This document shows, piece after piece, positions 10,920 through 22,185 of a stretch of DNA of 64,000 bases (the stretch's first letter is position 1; every line of letters starts with the position of its first letter). The position numbers and the translations under genes were made by a program. The DNA is taken from positions 124,001-188,000 of the forward strand of contig CALSFV010000301.1 of NCBI GenBank assembly GCA_943737045.1, written 5' to 3'. The notes beneath the pieces are model-generated. The model saw only the letters and a program-made list of their open reading frames with translations, had not been told where the DNA came from and did no database searches. This DNA comes from Parapristionchus giblindavisi (taxonomy: Eukaryota; Nematoda; Chromadorea; Rhabditida; Diplogasteridae).

Positions 10920-13900
10920 ATGCCTTTCTTGTTAGTCACCGGTCATCCTTCATCGGGTAAATCGACCATCGTCGATAGGATAGCACACTACCTACGGGAG
11001 AAGTGAGCCTGATTTTCACTTTTTTAAATGTGAACTTTTTTTGGATTTATACCAGTTTCACGATTAAATGTCTTCAAGAAAGGCTCAATTTTAGTCAAAC
11101 AAAGCACAATGTAGTGATCGTGAAAGATGAGGACTACGCCGGATACACGAGGGAGTGTTACAAGGACTCGAACAAGGTTAGGTTGACTTCGATTTTGAGC
11201 TTCGACATGATTACTGTCATTCGCTTCTTGTTGACTGCCGTAGTATCGGCCATATGCGAAGTAGCTCCGATTAGAGAGAGCAATGCCATGAGAATTTATT
11301 AAAATTGCTCAGCATTTGTCCAATACGGGGAGACCTGTCCCGGACACTTGTTAAAATATCAAAAAATACTGTATGGTGCACTTTTCCGGTCAACACAATG
11401 TATATTGTGGAACATTCAGCACTATATCACTTTTTATTATCTTCGCAAATCAATAACATCTTTGATCTTTAAAGGAGAAAATGCATCGTGGTTACCTGCG
11501 GTCGTGTGTGCAGAAGGCGTTGGCGAAGAACGACATAGTCATCTGTGATGCGCTTAATTATATCAAAGGTACGATATATTTATCGACTGATTCCACTGGT
11601 GAATAATGGTTACGGTAAGCAGTGTTTAAGATACTGTAACTTTTATCGATTGCTACAATTTGCTTAAAGTGTTAGAGTTTTATGCAACTCAAGCAAGAGA
11701 TAGTTACGTTGTTCGAATAAATGTCATACATTTTCGGCGCACTCGAGGGATTTTTTTATATATTTAATATAGGGGGTCGATTTACTAAAATCGTTATTTT
11801 TTGTTCAAACTAGTTTTTCGCGCCTTATATAGTGGGTAGATCCTCACATGAGGGTACGAAAATGGATGATAAATTTAGTCGATGGAAGAATAAACATTGA
11901 TGGATAATATCTTATCATTCGATATCAGGTTTTCGCTACGAGCTCTTCCTCGTTGGAAAGGCAGTCAAGACGACATATGCTGTACTCTGTGTCAAGTGTG
12001 ACACAGCCACCAGTCATTGGTTGAATGGAAATCGGGATGAGGAGATCAGGTATGGTAGCTGGTAATTATTGATTAATTTGTTTGGAGAGACGGTAGTTGT
12101 ACTGCTTATACTGTGTCGGATTGGATGGATACTATATCTTAATGAATTGCTAGTGAAATGCTACAATGACATTCATCTCTCAGAAAATCAAAATCAACCA
12201 TATATGGCGAGGTACCCTGAGCTTAATTTTACATCGGGCATCCGAACGAAGAATGGTTAATTTTACAGGGGCCTTCATTTTTTATTCAAAAATTTTACCT
12301 AAACGTCATTTTTACAGGGGTAATTTTCGAAAAGCCCTAATTTTACAGGGGGGCACCCCCCTGTTGGCGCCCATGTGTGATCAAAATTCCCTCCTCATTT
12401 GATTCCCATCTTACGTTAGCGGTTTGAAACTAATGAATTAATTGATATTGATCTTCATTCGATACCGCAACCTTTCAGATATGACGATACCGTAATCAGT
12501 GAGCTGTTCTCTCGATATGAATCGCCTGATTCACGACAACGATGGGACACACCCCTTTTTCTCGTCGAGACCGGACTATCGGAGAAGGAGAAATCGACGA
12601 TGCACGATGATGAGGATATGCATATTGATCTGCAGGTATACTGTCGTTTGTGTGGGGTAAGGTAGATATTGTAAATATGCATATTTATTTTTGTCAATAC
12701 GGATACGATAAAGGTTACGGTAGGTTACTGTGGCCAATGATTATTTATCAATGATTATGATAGCTTCTTGCCCAACGCCTATTGACAATCAAGCTTTTTT
12801 ATATTATATTATATTTATCTACGTGTCGAGCACGCATATTTATCTACGTGTCGAGAGTAAGGGTGGTATTGGGGGAGCACTGCCCAACGCCTATTGACAA
12901 TCATGCTTTTCCACTTGGGACCATAGGTGGGCACGCTGGGTGAAAGGCTGTGCGCAAACCGGGGAAATGCTAGGCAAGGCTGTGCGCATGGCTATTTTCT
13001 GCAGATTCGGCTGAGAATTTTCCAATTTTTGTGAAACAAGGCTGTGCGCAAAGCACCAATGCGAGGGCAAAGCTGTGCGCAGAAAAAAAAATCGTTTTGA
13101 TGCGCCCACCTATGCTTGGGACCTAACACTAAAATTTAAGTGAGAATGTATGTTAGCCAAATGTAGCGCTAATTTCCGTGACGGTATTTACCCGTCTGTC
13201 GAACGTGATAACACATTACTTTATCATAGTACTTGTACAATTGAAACTGTGGAGCGTTTGGTTGGCAAAATCAAGGTTTCTTGCATTGTGTTCGTGATCT
13301 AATAAGATCAATATGACGATTCTGAATGAATATAGATCGACATTCTCCCCTTTAAGCATTATACATTTTCGGCGTCATCCAGGATTTTTTAAATAGTAAT
13401 TTTCGAAATATGGTGGTAGATTTAGAGAGAATCGTTATTTTCGCTTAAATTGTAATTTGTTATAAAATCAGCATAGTGGGGTATAAAATGAGCCTTATAT
13501 TGCTCGCATTATGAGGGTGTGAAAATGTATGAATATCAATCGTCTCCCTTTAAGCATCCATCTCCTCGTTTCGTAACCCTTCCACTGGATGAGATTCGTG
13601 ATTGGTTGTGTGAGGGAGTATCGTTGGTCGAGAACGCTTCCACAGCTACGGCTCCCGTCGCGCCACCCAATCTGCTCCATCTACTCGATAGGGTCACACA
13701 ACAGGTACTACTGTACTTGAGTTGGTTACGGTAGTTATCGTTGAAGGACATACTGTAGTTATACTGTTTGGATTGTGGTAGTTATGGGGAACGGATATAT
13801 TGTGAATCATACATTTTCGGTACCCTTGCCGTCTATTTTATATAGTGGGTCAATTCTCGAAATAGGGTAGGTAGATTCACAAAATTCGTTATTTTCGCAT

Positions 13901-15011
13901 AAAAATCGTCATTTTTAGCTTCATTTTTTTATCAAGTTGCCTAAAATGGGCCTTATATAGTGGGTCAATCCTCACGCTGCGAGGGTATGGCAATGTATGA
14001 TTGTGAATTCAGAATAGTGATAACCACTAGTACTATAATATGTATTCATACAATTTCGGTACACTCGCCACTCTTTTTATATTGTGGGTCGATTTTCGAA
14101 ATATGGTGGGTCGATTTAGAAAATTCGCTATTTTTCGCTAAGAATTCGTCGCTTCGTTTCGCATCAAGAGACGTGAAAATGAGCTATGTATGGGTCAATG
14201 CTCGCATTAAGAGGGTATGAAAATGTATGATATAATATTATCCATCAATAAGATACTTTAATAAATTTGTGACATTCTTCGATAATGCATCGTTACATTT
14301 GCCTAACGCGTCGACGTCAATTTTGGAGTGTGTTGGGTCCCAAGGGGAAAACCCTGATTGTCATCAGGGGTACGGTAGGAAGTTACCGTAACCATCGATC
14401 AATATTGGTTGGCTACCATAACCTTTTACCGTACCCCTGATGACATTCAGGGTTTTCCACTTGGGACCCAACACACTCCAAAATTGACGTCGACGCGCGC
14501 GTCGCCAAATGTAACGTTTTTTTAACGTGACGGCGTAGGCGCGTCAGGCAAATGTAACGATGCATAATCGATAATCACTTTAGGTGGTAACGCACATTGT
14601 GAACGAACAGAAGATGGGCATGGGTCTCAAGGAGATCGTGGTGCCCTGTGCAGAAGAGGGAAGCAATACGGTATGTGGTAATTGATTGATTGAACTTGGA
14701 AATCTTTTGTCTTTTCGATCATTAGAAATGATGGCGGCCAGTTGATTCCGCGTTTCGTCTTTAATTTGAAACAATCGTTTCCTTAGTATTTTAGTATTCT
14801 ATTGATCCTACGTCCCAAATATCCCCCTTCAGTATCCTTCTATTCTAATCGTATACTCTTCCTGATTCAGGTTCGTATCACTCGCCATCGTACCATGGCT
14901 GAGCTGTCACGTCTTCGTCGTCAGTTCATCTCATTCACTAAAGCCAATCCGGTTCATGACTCCAAGAGGATAGCTAGTTTGTTCATAAACTTTCTTAATT
15001 CTAATCAATGA
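10920..15011 (+). CDS. KTI12 homologue, Elongator-associated P-loop ATPase
   Basis: Eight exons: 10920-11002, 11095-11176, 11475-11568, 11929-12049, 12479-12635, 13555-13704, 14584-14670, 14871-15011. All junctions are GT-AG and all phases agree, giving about 304 residues. Seen: the N-terminus MPFLLVTGHPSSGKST has a P-loop (G8 to T16). It is followed by VVIVKDEDYAGY, DIVICDALNYIKGFRYELFL in exons 3-4, and a C-terminal RLRRQFISFTK helix. Known: the D(S/A)LNYIKGFRYEL block and the P-loop after a short strand are typical of Kti12, which binds Elongator and tRNA and is needed for wobble-uridine modification in the cytoplasm. PSTK is a related kinase, but the NYIKGFRYEL match favours Kti12. Exon 6 starts only 22 bp after a MITE, so its acceptor is the least certain junction. 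The gene is convergent with the P5CR gene. Confidence 0.88.
11724..11870. repeat. Intronic MITE, family B, copy 1 (KTI12 intron 3)
   Basis: Family B has ends CATACATTTTCGG(T/C) and (C)GAAAATGTATGAT in inverted orientation, and inner words TATATAGTGGGTCGA / CGAAATA-GGTGGGT. This copy keeps both ends and the inner CTTATATAGTGGGTAGA. Confidence 0.75.
12264..12366. repeat. TTTTACAGGGG triple repeat in KTI12 intron 4
   Basis: TTTTACAGGGG occurs three times in about 80 bp and ends in a small inverted repeat GGGGGGCACCCCCC. A similar piece (TTTTTTTACAGGGGGGGGGC) is at 8794-8813. The family is unknown. Confidence 0.5.
12768..13205. repeat. Degraded family E palindromic element carrying a nested MITE
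   Basis: GCCCAACGCCTATTGACAAT occurs at about 12772-12791 and again at about 12883-12902, with a tandem pair of CATATTTATCTACGTGTCGAG between them. The later part reads TTTTCCACTTGGGACC, is interrupted by the element at 12922-13114, and resumes CTTGGGACCTAACACTAAAA. The same TTTTCCACTTGGGACCCAAC words occur in the large palindrome at 14,280-14,570, so this is a decayed relative in the same gene. Confidence 0.6.
12922..13114. mobile_element. hAT-type MITE with perfect 8-bp duplication (KTI12 intron 5)
   Basis: Seen: CATAGGTGGGCACG at the left and its inverted partner ending GCGCCCACCTATG at the right. CTTGGGAC stands directly outside both ends (12914-12921 and 13115-13122). The 193-bp interior repeats the word GCTGTGCGCA four times. 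There is no transposase frame. It is inserted inside an older family E repeat. Confidence 0.85.
13359..13532. repeat. Intronic MITE, family B, copy 2 (KTI12 intron 5)
   Basis: Ends ATACATTTTCGGCG and GAAAATGTATGAAT. It lies 22 bp before the start of KTI12 exon 6, so its right end may supply part of the region upstream of that splice acceptor. Confidence 0.75.
13806..14001. repeat. Intronic MITE, family B, copy 3 (KTI12 intron 6)
   Basis: A full copy of about 195 bp: ATCATACATTTTCGGTACCC at the left, GAGGGTATGGCAATGTATGA at the right, and inner TATATAGTGGGTCAA on both sides. Confidence 0.8.
14046..14231. repeat. Intronic MITE, family B, copy 4 (KTI12 intron 6)
   Basis: It starts TCATACAATTTCGGTACAC and ends GAGGGTATGAAAATGTATGA. 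It lies about 45 bp after copy 3 in the same intron and in the same layout. Confidence 0.75.
14280..14570. repeat. Large palindromic element, family E (KTI12 intron 6)
   Basis: Outer ends are CGATAATGCATCGTTACATT and its complement at 14551-14570. Inside lies a long pair of arms: GACGTCAATTTTGGAGTGTG through GGGTCCCAAGGGGAAAACCC on the left, mirrored on the right by GGGTTTTCCACTTGGGACCC through GACGTC. The loop carries TACCGTAACC words. The right side has an extra GC-rich stretch (GCGCGCGTCG). A shorter relative is at 32,157-32,252. Confidence 0.75.
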
Positions 15012-15109
15012 CATGCAATAGTCAAACAATAATTGGATGTTTATTGTCGATCGTTTTCTTGTTGTTTTGTTATCGTTAAGAAAATTGTTATGAATTGATA
15101 AATATATGT

Positions 15110-15115
15110 TTTATT
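15110..15115 (-). terminator. Possible poly(A) signal for the P5CR gene
   Basis: TTTATT on the plus strand reads AATAAA on the minus strand, about 200 nt beyond the P5CR stop codon. If used, the P5CR 3' untranslated region would reach to within about 100 bp of the KTI12 stop. Confidence 0.35.
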
Positions 15116-15316
15116 AACAGACACTGGTATTATTATGCAAACAAATGGGTGAAACAATTAATAATTGCAATAAGCCTAAAAACAAAGATAAGTTAAAACA
15201 ACAATTAGCAAAAAAAAACAAATACAATTATAGGAACAAATCGATAATCTACCAACAATGATAGACTTATAGGATGATATAGAATTACGGCAATCAATTA
15301 ATCAATACTACAGTAT

Positions 15317-18300
15317 CTATCCACTCATACTATCCGCCCTATCTACCGTAGCCTTGACTGCCTCGATCAGTGCCGATCTGACGCCCGCCTTCTCTAGTGC
15401 ACGGACGCCCGCGATTGTGGTACCGCCTGCGGAACACACCTAAATCGGACAAGTATATCGTATTGTCCAACATATAGTACACGTCTAACAAAGATTTAAT
15501 GTCATTCTAACATCAAAGTTACATTAGATACATTAGCGACGGACATCCATCACTCCCTTTATGTCCTTATTTTCTTGTTACGTATTTTATGATGGAATAC
15601 TCAATAGCCTAATATCTACCGTACCTCATCCTTTAGCGCTCCAGGATGTTTGTCCATCTTCTCAACCATCGTAGCTGCTCCTTGGAATGTCTGTATGGCA
15701 AGTGCCATGGCCTCCTTCCTCGGTAGACCCGCGAGTACTCCACCGTCTGCGAGTGCCTCGATCAGAATGTATACCTAAAGATTCATCTTTCATCTTTAGT
15801 CAGGATGGTAGGGCTGGGGGAAATTTGAAGAGAAGGCTTTGCTAATGATCTTTGAACGTCTAGAACCCAAGGCCGAAACAGTGAATTTAGCCTCTCCTAG
15901 ACTTTTGTTTTACTAATACCTAATTATATGAGTACACTTTCGTGTCTTTTATGATCTATTTCTATTTCAATTTCCAACAGTTACACTTCGTCCAAACCAT
16001 ACGGAATGATAACTCTCCGATATTATTGTATTGATCATCGCTCGCTATCAAGATCAGTGATCACTATAAAACGATAAAACCCCCCACCATAAATCACTCT
16101 TAACTACTACCCACTGCAAGCAGTACTCAAATGTCCCGACCCGAGAAACAAAAAATGAGATCAACTACGCACTTTGAGCTACTGTGATATATGATGGTTG
16201 ATAGTGGAACATCGACAATACTCTCGACATTTGAAGTACTCTCTCGCCTCCACTCACTATCATCAAATTGTGCTAATGATCTCGTTATTGAATGATAAAG
16301 ATCCCAATTTAAATTATCGAGATCTAGTCCCATTTCTTCATCATCATATATGGTGTTTTCGTGACTTTTGAATAGAGTACTATCAACTTCCTTTGTCGCG
16401 CAATTTTCTGTCTTCTAGGTCTCCTATGCGGTTTTCCCCGGATTAATAAAAAATTCCCGGTGCGAAATATTCCCTTATTTAGTTCTTGCTCATCACATGG
16501 TCAAAGGTTAATCATAGCAATCACGTACAAAGGCAGGTCCGGAACTGGCGACAGCCGTGCCCGCGTTGAACTGCTTCTCGTTCAGTATCGTGTAGGTGCC
16601 CGTCTTCTCCGCGAGACCCGTCACGATCGACAACTGAAGGATTACGGTAAGTGAATATCGATTAAATAACGATTACAGTGAATAGTTTGTAGATTTTGGG
16701 CAACTCATAAATGATGCTATATGAGATTATTACTGCATGCGAAAGTTAACCGAATCCGAAATTAAATAAAATTCTATTATCGATTGAAACATATACCATT
16801 GATTGAACTGAGCGATGAAGGGCAATTAGTAATTGATCAGGATTACAGTAGAACGGTCTTGTTGATTATGCACAGGACAAAGTGCAGATCATAACTTGAT
16901 CAAAATATTGTTATAGTTGTTATCGATTGCACAGGATTACGATGACTCGGCATTATTGCTCGATAAAGACTACGGTATTTCAGTATGATCAATCGATAAT
17001 TATTACGGTATTCCTATCTGATCGGAAACTGACTCTATGATTGGGTGGAAGTTCATTGTAGCAGATGAGCGATGCGCTCAGTCCCACCAGACAAGGAGTG
17101 CTCGGCATGAGACGGACGATAGGAGGAAGGCTCGAGATGAATAGAGGACCGAACTGAAATACATATTTGAATAACTACTGCAGGTTAATATAAAAACATT
17201 TATTAAAGCCATAAGTCATAAAACATTTTACTCACAATCAGGCAACACTCTCTCGTAGACAAATAATGCGAGAGAGCATTGCAAGAGCGCCGCTCGTAGA
17301 GTGCAGAATTTCAAATTAGCGCGGAATGTGCATTTTAGTAATTTTTAAACACTTTAAAATAGTAAAGTTGAATAAATTAATAATGATATGTATAGGGTAG
17401 TCTGATCTACCCTACCCTACGGAACCCTAGCACGCCCATGCAAGATTCATCGTTCAGTGGCAACCATTCACTCCCCCTGTGTGCTTAATAAAGGACATTG
17501 CAGTCTTGCCATTGTAGTCATACTCTGGTCACTCAAGACTTAAAATTTTAATCGTAGCTTGAAGTGTACTTTAAGAAAACTACAAGTGAAACGTAAGTCT
17601 ACTTCAAGTTAGTGAAGTAGTTTTGAAAAAAAACAGAGAAGTAAGCGCTGTTAATCTGACCGTTTTGGCGAGTTGTGTTGTCGATATTCCAGCCATGATG
17701 GATACGATGAGAGAGATACCGTCAATGTGAGGAGTGATTGAACGAATGACGTCATAGAAGAACTGGGGCTTCACACAAATGAATAGAACACCTGAAATTG
17801 ATTATTGACCAAAAATAATCAATAATCAATATCATACATTTTCATACCCTCGCAGTGCGAGGATTGACCCACTATATAAGGTACATTTTAGGCCAGTTGG
17901 TGCGAAAGGAAGCTAAAAATGACGGTTTTTAAGCGAAAATAACGAATTTTGTGAATCAACCCACCCTATTTCGAGAATTGACCCACTATATAAAAACAAA
18001 AGGCGAGGGTATCGAAAATGTATGATCAATATACATAATCAATAATCATAAGCCACATTAGTATTTTTTAATTATCATTATCATTAATTTCAATGATATG
18101 TAATGTGCTGCAATAGCCGCGAAAAGATATATCGGTAGAGTGTTCTCTGTTCTTCTTTTCCTTTCGCAATTTTTCAATATAGTTTTCGAAGAAAAGGGGC
18201 GCAGTTATGAAAACACTATCTTTAAGAATCTATTCGGCATTCGGATAAATTATTCTTCATTCGATATGCGAGAGCTGCGTTCAGTTATTTGTACATATTA

Positions 18301-19072
18301 AAATTCAAAAATCAATATTGTCAGTGTTATGGTAATATGCAAGAGTACAATCACTGCCGAAGGACAGTTTTTGGGATATTTCACTTTGTGTATATTCTAT
18401 GATAAATGATAAAACTGACCAGTATGCTTAGACAACATCTCATTATTGTCTCGGTACACATGGGTGAATCCTTCATTCTGAAACGATCACATTGTTCTTT
18501 CAGTTACCGTATCCTTAGGGTCCCAACAAGAATTGTCCATCATGGATAGACACCAAGACCGCACCTCTAGTCTCGTGCTAAACACTTCCTACAGTATGCG
18601 CACTCGAATTTTAGAATGTTCTGATAAGCATTGCGTTGTGGTTCCCAATCACGGGTTTACTGTAGACTAGCTTGCATTGATTGACAATGCAACTATTTCC
18701 TTGTCTCAAGAAAGAAACTGAATACTAGGGCTTTTGGTTGATTTCAAAGAACAGACTTGAATTACAACCGCCAAGACCAGACTTTAAGACGTAATTGATC
18801 AATAAAATCTTTTACCTTCCACTTCTTCTCGCTCTCCTCACTCTTGACACTGATCACGATATTGTCATGAGTTGCGAAACCTTCAACCGGAAGTTTTACA
18901 CAAGTATCGACAAATTAGGGCAATTCAAGTGTGCAAATGCCGAAATTCGAATTGACGTACCTGACTTGACAGCAGCTCTGAGCACTGCACCGGCCATGTT
19001 GCCACCACCGAGAAAGATCAGATCGGAAGAACGATCTAACTGGCATGACTCAACCAGTTCACGGAAATTCAT
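15317..19072 (-). CDS. Pyrroline-5-carboxylate reductase
   Basis: Eight exons on the minus strand, in gene order: 19072-18961, 18880-18816, 18477-18420, 17791-17661, 17153-17034, 16633-16529, 15774-15625, 15439-15317. All are GT-AG and in phase, giving about 287 residues. Seen: LIFLGGGNMAGAVL near residue 18 is the NAD(P)-binding Rossmann start. FICVKPQFFYDV is the second-strand region, RLMPSTPCLVG the conserved MPNTP-type block, and ASSGPAFVYILIEALADGGV the dimer-domain signature. VCSAGGTTIAGVRALEKAGV is the C-terminal P5CR signature. Known: the enzyme reduces pyrroline-5-carboxylate to proline with NAD(P)H and forms decamers. The start at 19072 is preferred over an in-frame ATG at 19165 because an acceptor-like CTTTTCAG lies between them. 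Several introns carry MITEs. Confidence 0.92.
16127..16333 (-). other. Open frame inside P5CR intron 6, probably chance
   Basis: A 68-codon frame within the large intron between the sixth and seventh P5CR exons. It has no recognisable motif, no splice context and no similarity to the flanking exons. I see nothing else of note in this intron (15,775-16,528). Confidence 0.1.
17232..17338. repeat. Palindromic MITE, family A, copy 3 (P5CR intron 4)
   Basis: Arms ACACTCTCTCGTAGACAAA and GCGAGAGAGCATTGCAAGAGC are clear. The right end TTTCAAATTAGCGCGGAATGTGC is intact. The left terminus is eroded. Confidence 0.7.
17831..18027. repeat. Intronic MITE, family B, copy 5 (P5CR intron 3)
   Basis: A full-length copy in the opposite gene: ATCATACATTTTCATACCCT at the left, GGGTATCGAAAATGTATGAT at the right, with TTGACCCACTATATAA near both ends. 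Families B copies 1-5 all lie in introns of these two genes. Confidence 0.8.
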
Positions 19073-19108
19073 CGTGACAGCAGTAATGATAAATTCGCGG
19101 AAATCAAG

Positions 19109-19117
19109 CCTGAAAAG
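19109..19117 (-). promoter_or_regulatory. Possible spliced-leader acceptor upstream of P5CR
   Basis: On the minus strand CTGCTTTTCAG ends about 38 nt before the chosen P5CR ATG, and no upstream exon that would use it is visible. This fits trans-splicing of a leader onto the message. It also explains why the in-frame ATG at 19165 is probably not used. Confidence 0.45.
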
Positions 19118-19589
19118 CAGCCACACCGCATCGGAGGCGACGTTTGCGAAAGGGCGCCGAGTCACACGCTGAACTCCTCTTTAAAATAGCGAAATCTTTC
19201 AAAGGAATCATTGAACTTTGTAATCACATTAGAGTAGTATACTATAAAGGGAATTAAGGAAGGATGAGTCAAATTGAACAGTCCAAGGCAATCATTCAAC
19301 TCCTTTGCATGGGTAACTCGTGTTTTGTACAAATTTATATTTCTAATTTCGAAATTTTTCCAAGCTCGAAAAAATTCTCACGGCCCTATACTTGAAAAAT
19401 TAACCTGTTTACAAAATACTAATAATGCAATAATTGTAATTAATAAAATAATAGTGATAATAATAATATATAAATCTTTTCATAATTGTATTGTACAAAT
19501 TCTATGGATCGCTATGCAAAACCAGGAAGATAAAGTATAGTCATACTATAGCATAGCATTCATCGGCTTAGCTATTCTTCACATCTCAA

Positions 19590-21112
19590 AGTCCCCCCCC
19601 CCCTATTTAAGAGTCTCTTTTCTTTGTCTTTAAGGTTTCTATCCTTCTTTTACCTCCCTCTCTGTTTCCCTCTATCTCCCTCTCCCTCTCCCTCTCACTC
19701 TCCCCCTCCCTCTCCCACTGCCCCTCTTCTGAATATGCATGGAAATGGTCCCTTCTTCCATATATCTATCATTGCCCCATCTTTCTTCCTGTCCCTTTTC
19801 TCCCCAATCCTCTCCCTCTCCCCCCCCCCCGTCTCCCTCTCCCTCTCCTTGTCCTCGGGAGCCTTAGACTACTTAATGAACTCCCTTTTCCTCCAGGATC
19901 TCTGTCATCCCCCTCACTCTAGGATCTCTCTCCCTCTCCCTCTATGATCTCTCTCCCTCTTCCTCTAGGATCTCTCTCCCTCTCCCTCTAGGATCTCTCT
20001 CCCTCTCCCTATAGGAGCTAGCTCTCCCCTCTCACCCTCTCTCTCTCTCCTCCCTCTCTCTATCCTATCTTTTCATATGTTCCAGCTGGTCTTTTCCACA
20101 ATACCAGGTGTGCTCTCGGAACTACTCAAAAACCATGACCTCCTCCGACCCTTCATCCCTCTCTCCCTCTCCCTTACTCTCCCTCTCCCTCTCCCTCTTC
20201 CTCGTCCTCCCTCACCCTATCGGACATGTCTCTCCGTCTCTTCGTCTGTCTTTTCGGTCTCGCCTCTCTCTTCTGCATAGCCCCAAGGAAGGAAGCCGAT
20301 CAATAACTGTCCCGACTTTGCTAGGAGAGAGGGAGGGATGAAGAGAGAGGGAGACATGGAGGAGAGTGAGGGAGAGGGAGGGATAGGGAGAGAGGGAGAG
20401 GGAGAGACAAAATGATCAAACCACTGCCTTTCTTCCTCATCGCTTCCATGGACATAAAACTGACCCTTATTCAATTTCTTTAGAACATTTGCCTTCTCCT
20501 CTCTCTCATCTCTCTCTCTCTCTCTCTCTCTCCCTCCTCGTCTTCCTCCACCCTAAACCAATTGAATCACGCAACTCCTTCATAATCTATTCCGCATTTA
20601 CTCCGAAGCCCTCTCTCACTCTTTCTATCATACGTAGTTTCCTTCGTAGTTTCGTACCTGTGTATCGTGAGAGACGATCTATCCATCTATCTTTTTCCCT
20701 CTCGTCCTCTCTATCTCCTCACTCTCCCCCTACATCTCCCTTTCCCCTCCCTCTTGGTCTGCTCTCCCCCCTCTCCCTCTCTCCACCTCCTCTCCCTTCA
20801 TCTACCTATCCTATCCTCAGGCAGCGTATTTGTCTACAGGTGTCCAATTGACCACCACTACAGTCTATAGACACAGGAACGGTTTGTGGTTAGAGCAAAC
20901 CATACTCTACCTCTCCCTATCCCCACTTCTCATATCTCTCTATCTCTCCTTCTCCTTTCTCTCTATCCTCTCGGTATATCTCCCTCTCCCTCATCTCATT
21001 ACCTCTCCCTCTCCCTCTAGACCTTTCACCCCGCCACTTCAACATTTGCTTACTTTCTTGCATTCAACCTCCTTACGTGGCCACATATTTCTGTACGCTT
21101 GAGAAAGTTCAC

Positions 21113-21157
<45 letters not shown>

Positions 21158-21344
21158 TCTCTCTCTCTCTTCTCTCCCTCTCCCTCTCTCTTTCCCTCTT
21201 AAATTCAAGGTAGAGTATCAACCAATTCTTCTTCTATGGTCATTTTCAATCCATTTCTCCTCTTCTTCCTTTTCTTGCATCGGACGTAATAGAATTCTAC
21301 ACGACGACCAAGCACGGCTAGGGTACCTCTCTCCCTCTTCCATT

Positions 21345-21407
<63 letters not shown>

Positions 21408-21420
21408 CCCTCAACTATCT
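19590..21420. repeat. Polypyrimidine low-complexity tract (CT / CCCTCT)
   Basis: The plus strand is mostly pyrimidine here, made of CTCTCC and CT units. Pure (CT)n runs lie at about 21,116-21,147 and 21,348-21,402. A block of the purine-rich complement occurs at 20,327-20,405, so the pyrimidine strand switches. Long serine/proline/leucine frames in this tract are by-products of the repeat. No gene is supported. Confidence 0.85.
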
Positions 21421-21423
21421 CAA

Positions 21424-21690
21424 AAGAACGATAAGATAAGATATAAATCAGTGAATAAAACAAAATTTCATATACATTTTTCTTATCTTTTTTCGTGTTT
21501 TGATCAGGACGATCTGGTAAGAACCATGAAGATGTTTGTGTCATAATTATGAGAAGATTCGTTTTATTTCAAACATTTTTGACAAAAAAAGATAGTGAGA
21601 AGAATATCTTTCTGTAATAGGTTTCATGATCAATTCATAATGTAGTTAGCGTTGTCTAGATAGTGGTATCTCTCAGTCGCGAAAAATAAT
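21424..21690 (+). repeat. Dispersed repeat, family F, copy 1
   Basis: Shares with 23,990-24,360 the ordered words TTATCTTTTTTCGTGTTTTGA, TTTCAAACATTTTTGACAAA, AGAATATCTTTCTGTAATAG and GTTGTCTAGATAGTGGTATC. The function is unknown. A diverged inverted copy is at about 38,220-38,640. Confidence 0.65.
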
Positions 21691-22185
21691 CCATGATGTT
21701 GAGTGCAATTATGGGCGCCAAAGGAAAAGAAAAACATAGAACTCTCACCTCGCTGTACACGCTCTTTCACGCCTCTTTTCCGTTTCTTTTCGTGATTTTT
21801 TCGAACAGAACATTCACCATTCCCAACTTTCTCTCTCTTTGTTAATTGCGTTTTCTTCGATTTAAAATTTTTTATAGGCTCTTCCCATTTATTGATTAAA
21901 GTTTAAATTTTTTTATATCTTCTGCTCCTATATTCATTGAAGTTTGTTGGCTTGCTGTGATTGCTCATCCATGATGGAGACTAAAAGATTTTAATTATCG
22001 ATTATCTCGAAGCTCATAAATATTTGAGATTTCTTAGAAACGGTGACTTATCAGAATAGGATACTGATTCGAATGGTATATATCAGTAGTCATATCTCCA
22101 CGGGAATGTGTTATGGTTCCCTTGTGAGGACAGTTATGAGAAATTATTTTATTATTTGTTTTCCCTTTATCACGATTATGTGGAG

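Noticed and set aside
19073..19165. Longer P5CR start (MTRRPFANVA...)
   Set aside because: A CTTTTCAG acceptor lies between this ATG and the Rossmann start, so the extra sequence is probably upstream of a trans-splice site.
19624..21434. Many 60-120-codon Ser/Pro/Leu-rich frames and Glu/Arg-rich frames on the opposite strand
   Set aside because: They are translations of CT/CCCTCT simple repeats in all frames; no family motif, start context or splice pattern.
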